Part shown: piece after piece, positions 52,701-64,000 of the stretch
Numbering within the stretch: position 1 is the stretch's first letter
How the letters are laid out: the number at the start of each line of letters is the position of its first letter
Source of the DNA: Burkholderia sp. 8Y
GTDB taxonomy: Bacteria > Pseudomonadota > Gammaproteobacteria > Burkholderiales > Burkholderiaceae
Direction of reading: 5' to 3'
DNA length: 64,000 nucleotides
Assembly (NCBI RefSeq): GCF_902506145.1
Contig: NZ_LR733520.1
Span: 2,553,770 to 2,617,769, forward strand
The notes under the pieces: generated by a model
The model's input: the letters and a program-made list of their open reading frames with translations, nothing else
The model's database searches: none
What the model was told of the DNA's origin: nothing
Made by a program: the position numbers and the translations under genes

Positions 52701-53988
52701 GCAGCGTCGGCGCACGGTTCAGCATGACCGGATGCTCGCGGATCACCTCTTCGAGGATGTCCCACACCACCGGCGTCTGGTTCTCGACTTCCTTCTTCGC
52801 AGCCTTGATGGTGGTCGCGACACCCATCACTTCGAGCTTGTTGAAGATGAACGGCTTGAACAGTTCGAGCGCCATCAGCTTCGGCAGGCCGCACTGATGC
52901 AGCTTCAGCGTCGGACCGACCACGATCACCGAACGGCCCGAATAGTCCACGCGCTTACCGAGCAAGTTCTGACGGAAGCGACCGCCCTTGCCCTTGATCA
53001 TGTCAGCGAGCGACTTCAGCGGACGCTTGTTCGCGCCGGTCATGGCCTTACCGCGGCGGCCGTTGTCGAGCAGCGAATCGACGGCTTCCTGCAGCATCCG
53101 CTTTTCGTTGCGGACGATGATTTCAGGCGCCTTCAGTTCGAGCAGACGCTTCAACCGGTTGTTACGGTTGATCACGCGGCGATACAGGTCGTTCAGGTCC
53201 GACGTCGCGAAGCGGCCGCCGTCGAGCGGCACGAGCGGACGCAGTTCCGGCGGCAGCACCGGCAGTACTTCGAGCACCATCCAGTCAGGCTTGATGCCCG
53301 AACGCTGGAACGCCTCGAGCACCTTCAGGCGCTTCGCGTACTTCTTGATCTTCGCTTCCGAGCCCGTGTTCTTGAGCTCGGTGCGCAGCAGTTCGACCTG
53401 CTCGTCGATGTTGATCGAACGCAGCAGTTCGCGCACGCCTTCCGCGCCCATTTCGGCGCGGAACTCGTCACCGTACTCCTCGACCTTGTTGTAGTAATCC
53501 TCTTCGGTCATGATCTGCCGCGCTTTCAGCGGCGTCATGCCCGGATCGATCACGACGTAGGCTTCGAAGTACAGCACGCGCTCGATGTCGCGCAGCGTCA
53601 TGTCGAGCACCATGCCCAGACGCGACGGCAGCGACTTCAGGAACCAGATGTGCGCAACCGGCGAAGCCAGTTCGATGTGGCCCATGCGCTCGCGGCGCAC
53701 CTTCGCCAGCGTCACTTCGACGCCGCACTTCTCGCAGATCACGCCACGGTGCTTCAGGCGCTTGTACTTGCCGCACAGGCACTCGTAGTCCTTGATCGGC
53801 CCGAAAATCTTGGCGCAAAACAGACCATCCCGCTCCGGCTTGAACGTGCGGTAGTTGATGGTCTCCGGCTTCTTCACTTCGCCGAACGACCACGAACGGA
53901 TCTTGTCGGGCGACGCGAGGCCGATCTTGATCGCATCAAAAACTTCTTCTTGTTGGACTTGCTTGAATAGATCGAGCAGAGCTTTCAT
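49747..53988 (-). CDS. rpoC: RNA polymerase beta' subunit
   Basis: 1413 aa. The N-terminal zinc ribbon [19 protein letters not shown] lies near residue 70. The catalytic magnesium triad is [14 protein letters not shown]. The second zinc cluster is [16 protein letters not shown], after about residue 800. The bridge-helix region shows [22 protein letters not shown]. The long opposite-strand open frame across this gene is a codon-bias artefact. It begins 21 bp after rpoB. Confidence 0.99.
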   Translation of the reverse strand: [1413 protein letters not shown]

Positions 53989-54009
53989 TGCTTTCTCTCC
54001 GTAGTCCGA

Positions 54010-58116
<4,107 letters not shown>

Positions 58117-58321
58117 ACGATCTCCGAATCACGGCGGGCGTTACCGAGGCGGGATACCTCGACGACACGGCCCGGTGTTCACCGACTGAGACCCGCGCCG
58201 CTGTCCGGGGAGGACGCGCGAATCTAGAAGCTTGGTGGTTGGCCGCTACCAACCGCTGGCTGACGGCAGCGGATGCCTGTGTTTCCCGCTACCCGACCAA
58301 ACTTGCCTTCTGCAGTCGCTT

Positions 58322-58381
58322 CAGAAGACAAAGACAACTGCCGGAATATATTGCCGGTCCGACCGTTGTCTTTGGCTTCTG
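58322..58381 (-). other. Long imperfect stem in the rplL-rpoB spacer, candidate RNase III site
   Basis: Arms of about 18 bases (58322-58340 and 58365-58381) match at all but two positions. The interior holds a second inverted repeat, CCGG...CCGG around AATATATT. The RNA would be an irregular duplex of about 25 bp. In E. coli the rplL-rpoB spacer has an RNase III cut site at this position. The similarity is in position and shape; I claim no sequence homology. It lies about 205 bp upstream of rpoB. Confidence 0.6.
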
Positions 58382-58433
58382 CGGGGCGATTTATGCTTGT
58401 TGATGCGCATAAAAACTCAGTCCCCACAAAGCA

Positions 58434-58466
58434 CAAAAAGGCCGGCGGTGAAAAACCGCCAGCCTT
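58434..58466 (-). terminator. Attenuator-like terminator after rplL
   Basis: A 12-bp stem (58438-58449 with 58455-58466), one A-C/G-U-type mismatch, loop TTTTC, then TTTTT on the minus strand; 18 bp after the rplL stop. It fits the partial terminator known after rplL, which gives fewer rpoBC than rplJL transcripts. The rest of 58117-58484 has another short GGTTGG/CCAACC hairpin near 58233-58250 and no gene. Confidence 0.8.
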
Positions 58467-58484
58467 CGCACAGCGCAATGAAAC

Positions 58485-58859
58485 TTACTTGATTTCAGCT
58501 TTCGCGCCTGCGTCTTCCAGCTTCTTCTTCGCTTCTTCAGCAGCAGCCTTCGGCACCGCTTCCTTGATGGGCTTCGGTGCGCCGTCGACCAGATCCTTCG
58601 CTTCCTTCAGGCCGAGACCCGTCAGTTCACGAACGGCCTTAATGACCGAAACCTTGTTCGCGCCGGTTTCGAGCAGGTTCACCGTGAATTCGGTTTGCTC
58701 TTCAGCAGCAGCAGCAGCGCCGCCAGCAGCCGGACCAGCGACAGCAACAGCAGCTGCCGACACGCCAAACTTCTCTTCGAACGCCTTGACCAGCTCGTTC
58801 AGTTCCAGAACCGACATCGCGCCAACGGCTTCCAGGATGTCTTCTTTTGCGATTGCCAT
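58485..58859 (-). CDS. rplL: 50S ribosomal protein L7/L12
   Basis: 124 aa. The N-terminal dimerisation domain (1-32) starts MAIAKEDILEAVGAMSVLEL. An alanine-rich hinge (about 33-55) follows. The C-terminal factor-binding domain shows KVSVIKAVRELTGLGLKEAK. It forms the stalk that recruits EF-Tu and EF-G. It lies 77 bp after rplJ. Confidence 0.98.
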   Translation of the reverse strand: MAIAKEDILEAVGAMSVLELNELVKAFEEKFGVSAAAVAVAGPAAGGAAAAAEEQTEFTVNLLETGANKVSVIKAVRELTGLGLKEAKDLVDGAPKPIKEAVPKAAAEEAKKKLEDAGAKAEIK

Positions 58860-58936
58860 TTGAAATACTCCTAAATTGAATTCGGATCGAGCTAGCGATC
58901 TTTACCTAACTGAGCAACTGCGGCTCAAGCGTGACG

Positions 58937-59431
58937 TTATGCAGCTTCGCCCTGCTTTTCTGCCAGCGCGGCCAGAGCACGCGCAAAGCCGGAAACAGGT
59001 GCTTGCATGACGAACAACAGCTTAGAGAGCAGCTCTTCGCGGCTCGGGATGTTGGCCAGCGCTTGCACGCCCGCCTTGTCCATCACCTTGCCTTCGTAGG
59101 AACCAGCCTTGATGATCAACTTGTCATTGCTCTTGCCGAAGTCGTTGACGACCTTGGCAGCAGCAATGGCATCTTCCGAGATGCCGTAGATCAGAGGACC
59201 GGTCATCTGCTCAGCCAGCGGAGCGAACGGGGTACCTTCGACGGCGCGGCGCGCCAGCGTGTTCTTCAACACGCGCAGATACACCTGTTGCTCACGCGCT
59301 TTCGCGCGCAGCTTGGTCAGATCGCCAACCGTGATCCCACGATACTCAGCGAGCACCATCGTCTGAGCCTTCGCGACTTGCGCGGCGACTTCAGCGACGA
59401 CTGCCTGCTTATCTTCTTTGTTCAGTGGCAC
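58937..59431 (-). CDS. rplJ: 50S ribosomal protein L10
   Basis: 164 aa from GTG 59431 (PLNKEDKQAVVAEV), with GGAGG seven bases upstream; the frame is open to 59491 but that part lacks a ribosome site and similarity. VLAEYRGITVGDLTKLRAKAR is typical. It anchors L7/L12 dimers to 23S rRNA. In E. coli it also represses its own mRNA through the leader, which here is a 300-bp untranslated region. Confidence 0.97.
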   Translation of the reverse strand: MPLNKEDKQAVVAEVAAQVAKAQTMVLAEYRGITVGDLTKLRAKAREQQVYLRVLKNTLARRAVEGTPFAPLAEQMTGPLIYGISEDAIAAAKVVNDFGKSNDKLIIKAGSYEGKVMDKAGVQALANIPSREELLSKLLFVMQAPVSGFARALAALAEKQGEAA

Positions 59432-59731
59432 GGTTAAACCTCCAGATTCGATGCACTCAGGTGTCCAACCTTCATGCACCACGTTCGACAACGGCGTCCG
59501 ACTGTTAGGAGTATTTCAAGCGATTGGTGACCATCTGAGAACGATCGACAACCGACTTCAACCACTGCAAAACTGTTTCGGGTTCGCCATCTGCGTTGGC
59601 TTGGATTAAGGCGCCGCCCAACTGCTGCACCGCCACCAACGGTCTTTGACAACCGGTTGCCCAACTAAACGACCGTCGCGCAACCGCCCAAAGCCCTTGA
59701 GAACGCGGTCTCGCGACCGCGTCGAAATCTT
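59432..59731 (-). promoter_or_regulatory. rplA-rplJ spacer: putative L10 autoregulatory leader
   Basis: 300 bp with no gene. Just after the rplA stop is an 8-bp stem with a GCGA-type loop (59703-59710 with 59715-59722) and no T-run. The remainder is G/U-rich in RNA with many short complementary segments, as expected of an L10 leader. I could not identify promoter hexamers or the exact L10-binding fold. Confidence 0.4.
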
Positions 59732-60430
59732 TTACTGCTGCGCGAGCGTAGCTTGATCCACGCGAACGCCCACACCCATGGTGCTCGACAGCGCGATCTT
59801 GCGCAGGTACACGCCCTTGCTCGTCGCCGGCTTCGCCTTGTTCAGTGCCTCGATCAGCGCCGACAGGTTTTGGCGCAACGAAGCGGGTTCGAACGATGCA
59901 CGGCCGATGGTGCCGTGGATGATACCGGCTTTGTCGACACGGAACTGCACCTGACCGGCCTTGGCGTTCTTGACTGCCTGAGCGACGTCCGGCGTCACGG
60001 TGCCGACCTTCGGGTTCGGCATCAGGCCGCGCGGGCCGAGGATCTGGCCGAGCGTACCAACCACGCGCATCGTGTCCGGCGAAGCGATCACGACGTCGAA
60101 GTTCAGATTGCCGGCCTTGACTTGCTCAGCCAGGTCTTCCATGCCGACCACGTCTGCGCCAGCTGCGCGCGCCTGCTCGGCCTTGTCGCCTTGCGCGAAT
60201 ACTGCAACGCGCACGGACTTACCCGTACCCGCCGGCAGAACGACGGAACCGCGAACCACTTGGTCCGACTTCTTCGCGTCGATGCCGAGCTGAACGGCGA
60301 CGTCGATGGACTCATCGAACTTGGCGCTTGCGCATTCCTTGATCAGGTTCAGCGCGTCGTCGATCGGATACAGCTTCTGACGATCGACCTTGTTCGCAAA
60401 TGCCTGAAGGCGCTTCGAAAGCTTAGCCAT
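59732..60430 (-). CDS. rplA: 50S ribosomal protein L1
   Basis: 232 aa. MAKLSKRLQAFANKVDR opens it; GRASFEPASLRQNLSALIEAL and the ILGPRGLMPNPKVGTVT loop are diagnostic. It forms the mobile L1 stalk at the E site. In E. coli it represses rplKA by binding the rplK leader. The gene starts immediately after the rplK stop. Confidence 0.98.
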   Translation of the reverse strand: MAKLSKRLQAFANKVDRQKLYPIDDALNLIKECASAKFDESIDVAVQLGIDAKKSDQVVRGSVVLPAGTGKSVRVAVFAQGDKAEQARAAGADVVGMEDLAEQVKAGNLNFDVVIASPDTMRVVGTLGQILGPRGLMPNPKVGTVTPDVAQAVKNAKAGQVQFRVDKAGIIHGTIGRASFEPASLRQNLSALIEALNKAKPATSKGVYLRKIALSSTMGVGVRVDQATLAQQ

Positions 60431-60862
60431 TTACACGCCCTCCACAGTGATACCCATCGAACGCGCGCTACCAGCGATGGTGCGCACGGCGGCGTCCAGA
60501 TCAGCTGCCGTAAGGTCCGGCATCTTGGTCTTCGCGATTTCTTCCGCTTGAGCGCGGGTGATGTTGCCAACCTTGTCGGTGTGCGGCTTGCTCGAACCCT
60601 TCTGCACTGCGGCTGCCTTCTTGATCAGAACGGTAGCCGGCGGCGTCTTCATGATGAACGTGAAGCTCTTGTCCGCGAATGCCGTAATGACGACCGGCAC
60701 CGGCAGACCCGGTTCCATGCCCTGAGTCTGCGCGTTGAACGCCTTGCAGAACTCCATGATGTTCAGGCCGCGCTGGCCCAGCGCCGGACCGACCGGCGGC
60801 GACGGATTGGCTTTACCTGCAGGAATCTGCAGCTTGATAAAGCCGATGATTTTCTTTGCCAT
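60431..60862 (-). CDS. rplK: 50S ribosomal protein L11
   Basis: 143 aa. MAKKIIGFIKLQIPAGKANPSPPVGPALGQRGLNIMEFCK covers residues 1-40, with the proline-rich switch PSPPVGPALGQ. It is the base of the stalk and binds the GTPase-associated 23S region. A 142-bp spacer separates it from nusG. Confidence 0.98.
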   Translation of the reverse strand: MAKKIIGFIKLQIPAGKANPSPPVGPALGQRGLNIMEFCKAFNAQTQGMEPGLPVPVVITAFADKSFTFIMKTPPATVLIKKAAAVQKGSSKPHTDKVGNITRAQAEEIAKTKMPDLTAADLDAAVRTIAGSARSMGITVEGV

Positions 60863-60973
60863 TTTGAAAACCTCTGCTGAACGCGTGAGCGTTCGGTGAG
60901 TGATAGCGCGCGTTCGACTTGACGACTACTGACGCTCCTCAACAGCCATTACGCGGACCGTAAGCGCGAATCG

Positions 60974-60994
60974 CGCGAGGCCGATGACCTCGCG
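60974..60994 (-). other. Hairpin in the nusG-rplK spacer
   Basis: CGCGAGG and CCTCGCG (60974-60980 with 60988-60994) form a 7-bp stem, extendable in RNA. No T-run follows. It lies about 110 nt upstream of rplK in the spacer where the L1-binding leader would be. Confidence 0.4.
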
Positions 60995-61004
60995 TGACGA
61001 ATTC

Positions 61005-61562
61005 TTAAACCTTTTCGACTTGACCGAACTCGAGTTCGACCGGCGTCGACCGCCCGAAGATCGTGACTGAAACGCGAACGCGGGACTTCTCGTAGTTCAC
61101 TTCTTCGACGTTGCCGTTGAAGTCGGTGAACGGACCTTCCTTCACCCGCACCATCTCGCCAACTTCGAAAAGCGTCTTCGGCCGGGGCTTCTCGACACCT
61201 TCCTGCATCTGCGACATGATCTTTTCGACTTCGCGCGGAGAGATCGGGCTGGGCCGATTGCGCGCACCGCCGACGAAGCCCGTGACCTTCGCCGTGTTCT
61301 TCACGAGGTGCCAGGTCTCATCCGTCATTTCCATCTCGACCAGGACGTAGCCCGGGAAGAAACGACGCTCGGTTACGGACTTGTGCCCACCCTTGACTTC
61401 CACTACTTCCTCGGTCGGAACAAGAATCTGACCGAACTGGTCCTGCATTCCCGCCCGCTCGATGCGCTCCTGAAGCGCACGTTGCACGCTCTTCTCCATG
61501 CCGGAGTAGGCGTGCACCACATACCAACGCTTTCCACTCGGAGATGTCGGAGTATCGCTCAT
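61005..61562 (-). CDS. nusG: Transcription termination/antitermination factor NusG
   Basis: 185 aa. The NGN domain has KRWYVVHAYSGMEKSVQRAL and RRFFPGYVLVEMEM. The C-terminal KOW domain shows VRVKEGPFTDFNGNVEEVN. It binds the RNA polymerase clamp and couples to Rho or S10. Its start is 1 bp after the secE stop. Confidence 0.98.
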   Translation of the reverse strand: MSDTPTSPSGKRWYVVHAYSGMEKSVQRALQERIERAGMQDQFGQILVPTEEVVEVKGGHKSVTERRFFPGYVLVEMEMTDETWHLVKNTAKVTGFVGGARNRPSPISPREVEKIMSQMQEGVEKPRPKTLFEVGEMVRVKEGPFTDFNGNVEEVNYEKSRVRVSVTIFGRSTPVELEFGQVEKV

Positions 61563-61563
61563 A

Positions 61564-61944
61564 TCATTTCCAACCCAGGATCGCCGAGAAAATTACCCAT
61601 TCGATTGACTTGTCGCTAAGCCAAAGGAAGATGGCCATGATGAGGACAAACGCGAAGACCACCAACGTGGTCTGCGTCGCCTCTTTTCGCGTAGGCCAGA
61701 CGACGTTTCGAACTTCTTTGTACGAGTCTTTGGCGAAGGCGATGAAGCTCTTCCCGGGCGCAGAGAGAAGACCGACTGCAATACCAGCGACCACGCCCAC
61801 AGCAAGCGCCGCACCGCGCACGTACCACTCTTGGCCGCTGAGCAAGAAGAAACCCACGAACCCGGCCAAGACCAACAATACTCCAGCCACCAACATCAAC
61901 TTATCGCTGGAAGTATTTACAGTTTCGACTGAAGGATTCGCCAT
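61564..61944 (-). CDS. secE: Protein translocase subunit SecE
   Basis: 126 aa with three membrane helices: LMLVAGVLLVLAGFVGFFLL, VRGAALAVGVVAGIAVGLL and the conserved C-terminal one (TLVVFAFVLIMAIFLWLSD). The amphipathic KEVRNVVWPTRKEATQT segment is the SecE hallmark. Three helices match the E. coli type. It clamps SecY, encoded at 31816. It lies 34 bp after tRNA-Trp. Confidence 0.97.
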   Translation of the reverse strand: MANPSVETVNTSSDKLMLVAGVLLVLAGFVGFFLLSGQEWYVRGAALAVGVVAGIAVGLLSAPGKSFIAFAKDSYKEVRNVVWPTRKEATQTTLVVFAFVLIMAIFLWLSDKSIEWVIFSAILGWK

Positions 61945-61978
61945 AACACCTTAAACAGCGCCACTTGGCGCGAGAATG

Positions 61979-62054
61979 TGGCAGGGGCAGAGGGAATCGA
62001 ACCCCCAACCTTCGGTTTTGGAGACCGACGCTCTGCCAGTTGAGCTATACCCCT
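61979..62054 (-). tRNA. tRNA-Trp (CCA anticodon)
   Basis: 76 nt including an encoded CCA. The acceptor AGGGGTA pairs with TGCCCCT; the anticodon loop CTCCAAA gives CCA, and the T-arm shows GTTCGAT. It sits between tufB and secE, as in many beta- and gamma-proteobacteria. Confidence 0.97.
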
Positions 62055-62120
62055 AAACCATTTGGGGCCGACGGTTTCGCCGACCCCGAAAACTACAGAC
62101 TACCGAGAGATCTCTGGCTC

Positions 62121-63311
62121 TTACTCGATAATCTTCGCAACGACACCTGCGCCGACGGTACGGCCGCCTTCGCGGATCGCGAAGCGCAGACCTTCTTCCA
62201 TGGCGATCGGGGCGATCAGCTTGACCGTGATCGACACGTTGTCGCCCGGCATCACCATTTCCTTGTCCTTCGGCAGCTCGATCGAACCAGTCACGTCCGT
62301 CGTACGGAAGTAGAACTGCGGACGGTAGTTGTTGAAGAACGGCGTGTGACGGCCGCCTTCGTCCTTGCTCAGCACGTACACTTCAGCGGTGAAGTGCGTG
62401 TGCGGCGTGATCGAACCCGGCTTGGCCAGCACCTGGCCGCGCTCGACGTCTTCACGCTTCGTGCCGCGCAGCAGGATACCGACGTTGTCGCCCGCTTGAC
62501 CTTGGTCGAGCAGCTTGCGGAACATTTCCACGCCCGTGCAGGTCGTCTTCACCGTCGGCTTGATACCGACGATTTCGATTTCCTCGCCGACCTTCACCAC
62601 ACCACGCTCGACGCGACCCGTCACCACCGTGCCGCGACCCGAGATCGAGAACACGTCTTCCACCGGCATCAGGAACGCGCCGTCCACTGCGCGCTCCGGC
62701 GTCGGGATGTACGTGTCCAGCGCGTCGGCCAGGTTCATGATCGCCACTTCGCCCAGCTCGCCCGTGTCGCCTTCCAGCGCGAGCTTGGCCGAACCCTTGA
62801 TGATCGGGGTGTCGTCGCCCGGGAAGTCGTACTTCGAGAGAAGCTCACGCACTTCCATTTCGACGAGCTCGAGCAGCTCGGCGTCGTCCACCATGTCGCA
62901 CTTGTTCAGGAACACGATGATGTACGGCACGCCGACCTGACGCGCCAGCAGGATGTGCTCACGCGTTTGCGGCATCGGGCCGTCGGCGGCCGAGCACACC
63001 AGGATCGCGCCGTCCATCTGCGCGGCGCCCGTGATCATGTTCTTCACATAGTCAGCGTGGCCCGGGCAGTCGACGTGTGCGTAGTGGCGGTTAGCCGTTT
63101 CGTACTCGACGTGCGCGGTGTTGATGGTGATACCACGTGCCTTTTCTTCCGGCGCCGCGTCGATCTGGTCGTACGCCTTGGCTTCGCCGCCGAACTTCTT
63201 GGTCAGCACCGTCGTGATCGCTGCCGTCAGCGTGGTCTTGCCGTGGTCAACGTGACCGATCGTGCCCACGTTCACGTGCGGCTTGGTCCGCTCGAATTTA
63301 CCTTTGGCCAT
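62121..63311 (-). CDS. tufB: Elongation factor Tu (tRNA-linked copy)
   Basis: 396 aa, protein identical to the copy at 42979-44169. DNA identity runs from about 62119 to 63305 and stops within a few bases of both ends of the coding sequence. The GTPase motifs are as in the other copy. The Shine-Dalgarno differs (AGGAG before ATG 63311). It lies between tRNA-Thr and tRNA-Trp, the classic tufB position. Confidence 0.98.
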   Translation of the reverse strand: MAKGKFERTKPHVNVGTIGHVDHGKTTLTAAITTVLTKKFGGEAKAYDQIDAAPEEKARGITINTAHVEYETANRHYAHVDCPGHADYVKNMITGAAQMDGAILVCSAADGPMPQTREHILLARQVGVPYIIVFLNKCDMVDDAELLELVEMEVRELLSKYDFPGDDTPIIKGSAKLALEGDTGELGEVAIMNLADALDTYIPTPERAVDGAFLMPVEDVFSISGRGTVVTGRVERGVVKVGEEIEIVGIKPTVKTTCTGVEMFRKLLDQGQAGDNVGILLRGTKREDVERGQVLAKPGSITPHTHFTAEVYVLSKDEGGRHTPFFNNYRPQFYFRTTDVTGSIELPKDKEMVMPGDNVSITVKLIAPIAMEEGLRFAIREGGRTVGAGVVAKIIE

Positions 63312-63373
63312 TTTCGACTCCTAACAGGATTTTCGCACCTTGCGCCGCGCGCAACTTTCTAGACTGATACAGC

Positions 63374-63448
<75 letters not shown>

Positions 63449-63464
63449 ACTACAAAACCGACAC

Positions 63465-63538
63465 TGGAGCGGGTGAAGGGAATCGAACCCTCGTCATAAG
63501 CTTGGAAGGCTTCTGCTCTACCATTGAGCTACACCCGC
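63465..63538 (-). tRNA. tRNA-Gly (TCC anticodon)
   Basis: 74 nt with an encoded CCA. The acceptor GCGGGTG pairs with CACCCGC; the loop CTTCCAA gives TCC. The spacer to tRNA-Thr is 16 bp. Confidence 0.97.
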
Positions 63539-63568
63539 GAGGGTTGGATTTCCTTACCGCTTGAATTC

Positions 63569-63654
63569 TGGTGGAGGAGGTTGGATTCGAACCAACGTAG
63601 GCGTAAGCCAACAGATTTACAGTCTGCCCCCTTTAGCCACTCGGGCACCCCTCC
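63569..63654 (-). tRNA. tRNA-Tyr (GTA anticodon)
   Basis: 86 nt with a long variable arm and an encoded CCA. The anticodon loop CTGTAAA gives GTA. It is the first gene of the tRNA-tufB cluster, 15 bp from its promoter's -10 box. Confidence 0.97.
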
Positions 63655-63668
63655 GCAGAGAACTATCG

Positions 63669-63697
63669 ATTATGGGGCAACAACACGCTGTTGTCAA
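63669..63697 (-). promoter_or_regulatory. Strong promoter for the tRNA-Tyr/Gly/Thr-tufB cluster
   Basis: A perfect TTGACA (63692-63697), a 17-bp spacer and CATAAT (63669-63674) on the minus strand. The spacer contains an inverted repeat ACAACA/TGTTGT (63680-63685 with 63689-63694). No GC-rich discriminator was tested. Confidence 0.9.
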
Positions 63698-63756
63698 GCG
63701 CTTCTTACGAAGCAAAGTAATCGAGGCTCTCACTAATAGTAAGCGCCTCCCAACGC

Positions 63757-63787
63757 AAAAACCCCACCTTTATGGGGTGGGGTTTTT
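63757..63787 (-). terminator. rRNA operon terminator (bidirectional form)
   Basis: A perfect 12-bp stem (63757-63768 with 63776-63787), 7-nt loop, with five A at one end and five T at the other. It lies about 15 bp after the 3' end of 5S rRNA and ends the rrn operon before the tRNA promoter. Confidence 0.93.
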
Positions 63788-63801
63788 GTTTTCGGCATGA
63801 G

Positions 63802-63919
63802 GAGCCTGACGATTACCTACTTTCACACGGGCAATCCGCACTATCATCGGCGTGGAGTCGTTTCACGGTCCTGTTCGGGATGGGAAGGGGTGGGACCGAC
63901 TCGCTATGGTCATCAGGCA
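63802..63919 (-). rRNA. rrf: 5S ribosomal RNA
   Basis: The RNA opens TGCCTGATGACC and closes GTCAGGC, which pair as helix I. The internal CCCATCCCGAACAGG block and GTGAAACGACTCCACGCC match 5S rRNA. About 118 nt; the ends may be off by one or two bases. The 81 bp to the window edge (63920-64000) are the 23S-5S spacer with nothing else recognisable; 23S should lie just outside. Confidence 0.95.
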
Positions 63920-64000
63920 TGAGGGGATGTTGTGTCGTCTGGGGACGGCACAACCAATCGGGGAAGAAGTAGTGTGTTGGGGTGGCGATTGTCGCACACG

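Noticed and set aside
49651..53970. A 1439-codon open frame on the plus strand, almost exactly antisense to rpoC
   Set aside because: The product is His/Arg/Asp-rich with no domain-like pattern. High third-position GC in rpoC removes stops from this antisense frame. Similar shadows lie opposite rpoB, tuf, fusA and mrcA.
62121..63311. The tuf repeat as a mobile or duplicated segment
   Set aside because: Identity is confined to the coding sequence and both copies are in their classic positions; no transposase, target duplication or shared flanks are seen.

Overview
The window reads as chromosomal core DNA of a Burkholderiaceae bacterium (Burkholderia, Paraburkholderia or Caballeronia type). 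The basis is high GC with strong third-position GC bias, protein sequences close to my memory of that group, System II cytochrome c biogenesis (ResB + CcsA-type), and the merged str, S10, spc and alpha ribosomal block. Family calls come from motifs, length and gene order; no search was run.

Layout. 1-704: the end of an OmpW-like outer-membrane protein, its terminator, and a DUF883/ElaB-type membrane protein. 723-5700 (minus): a glycerol-3-phosphate uptake operon, ugpB-ugpA-ugpE-ugpC-ugpQ. 5749-12807 (minus): pilM-pilN-(pilO/pilP fusion)-pilQ-aroK-aroB-dgt, divergent from mrcA (PBP1A) at 13057. 15490-17474: cyaY (minus), lptM and lysA (plus). 17520-23594 (minus): msrPQ, then ccsB and resB, then a cytochrome c4. 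23891-25803 (plus): engB and hemB. 25860-28020 (minus): dsbD and cutA.

28165-63919 (all minus) is the translation and transcription block. In transcription order: 5S rRNA, terminator, tRNA-Tyr, tRNA-Gly, tRNA-Thr, tufB, tRNA-Trp, secE, nusG, rplK, rplA, rplJ, rplL, rpoB, rpoC, terminator, recQ, rpsL, rpsG, fusA, tufA, rpsJ, then rplC-D-W-B, rpsS, rplV, rpsC, rplP, rpmC, rpsQ, then rplN-X-E, rpsN, rpsH, rplF, rplR, rpsE, rpmD, rplO, secY, infA, rpmJ, rpsM, rpsK, rpsD, rpoA, rplQ, terminator. rpmJ (38 codons) was read directly from the sequence.

How genes work together. ResB/CcsB attach heme to c-type cytochromes such as the neighbouring cytochrome c4, and DsbD can supply the reductant this needs. 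MsrPQ repairs oxidised periplasmic methionine. PilMN(OP)Q would build the type IV pilus envelope channel next to PBP1A. I see no mobile element, CRISPR array, defence island or other accessory system. The most interesting signals are: (1) a PilO-PilP fusion beside a PilQ with no visible AMIN domain; (2) promoters inside the ribosomal block whose -10 box lies in the loop or arm of a strong hairpin (upstream of rplC, rplN, rplQ and rpsL); (3) a long imperfect stem between rplL and rpoB that resembles an RNase III processing site; (4) two tuf genes identical over almost exactly the coding sequence.
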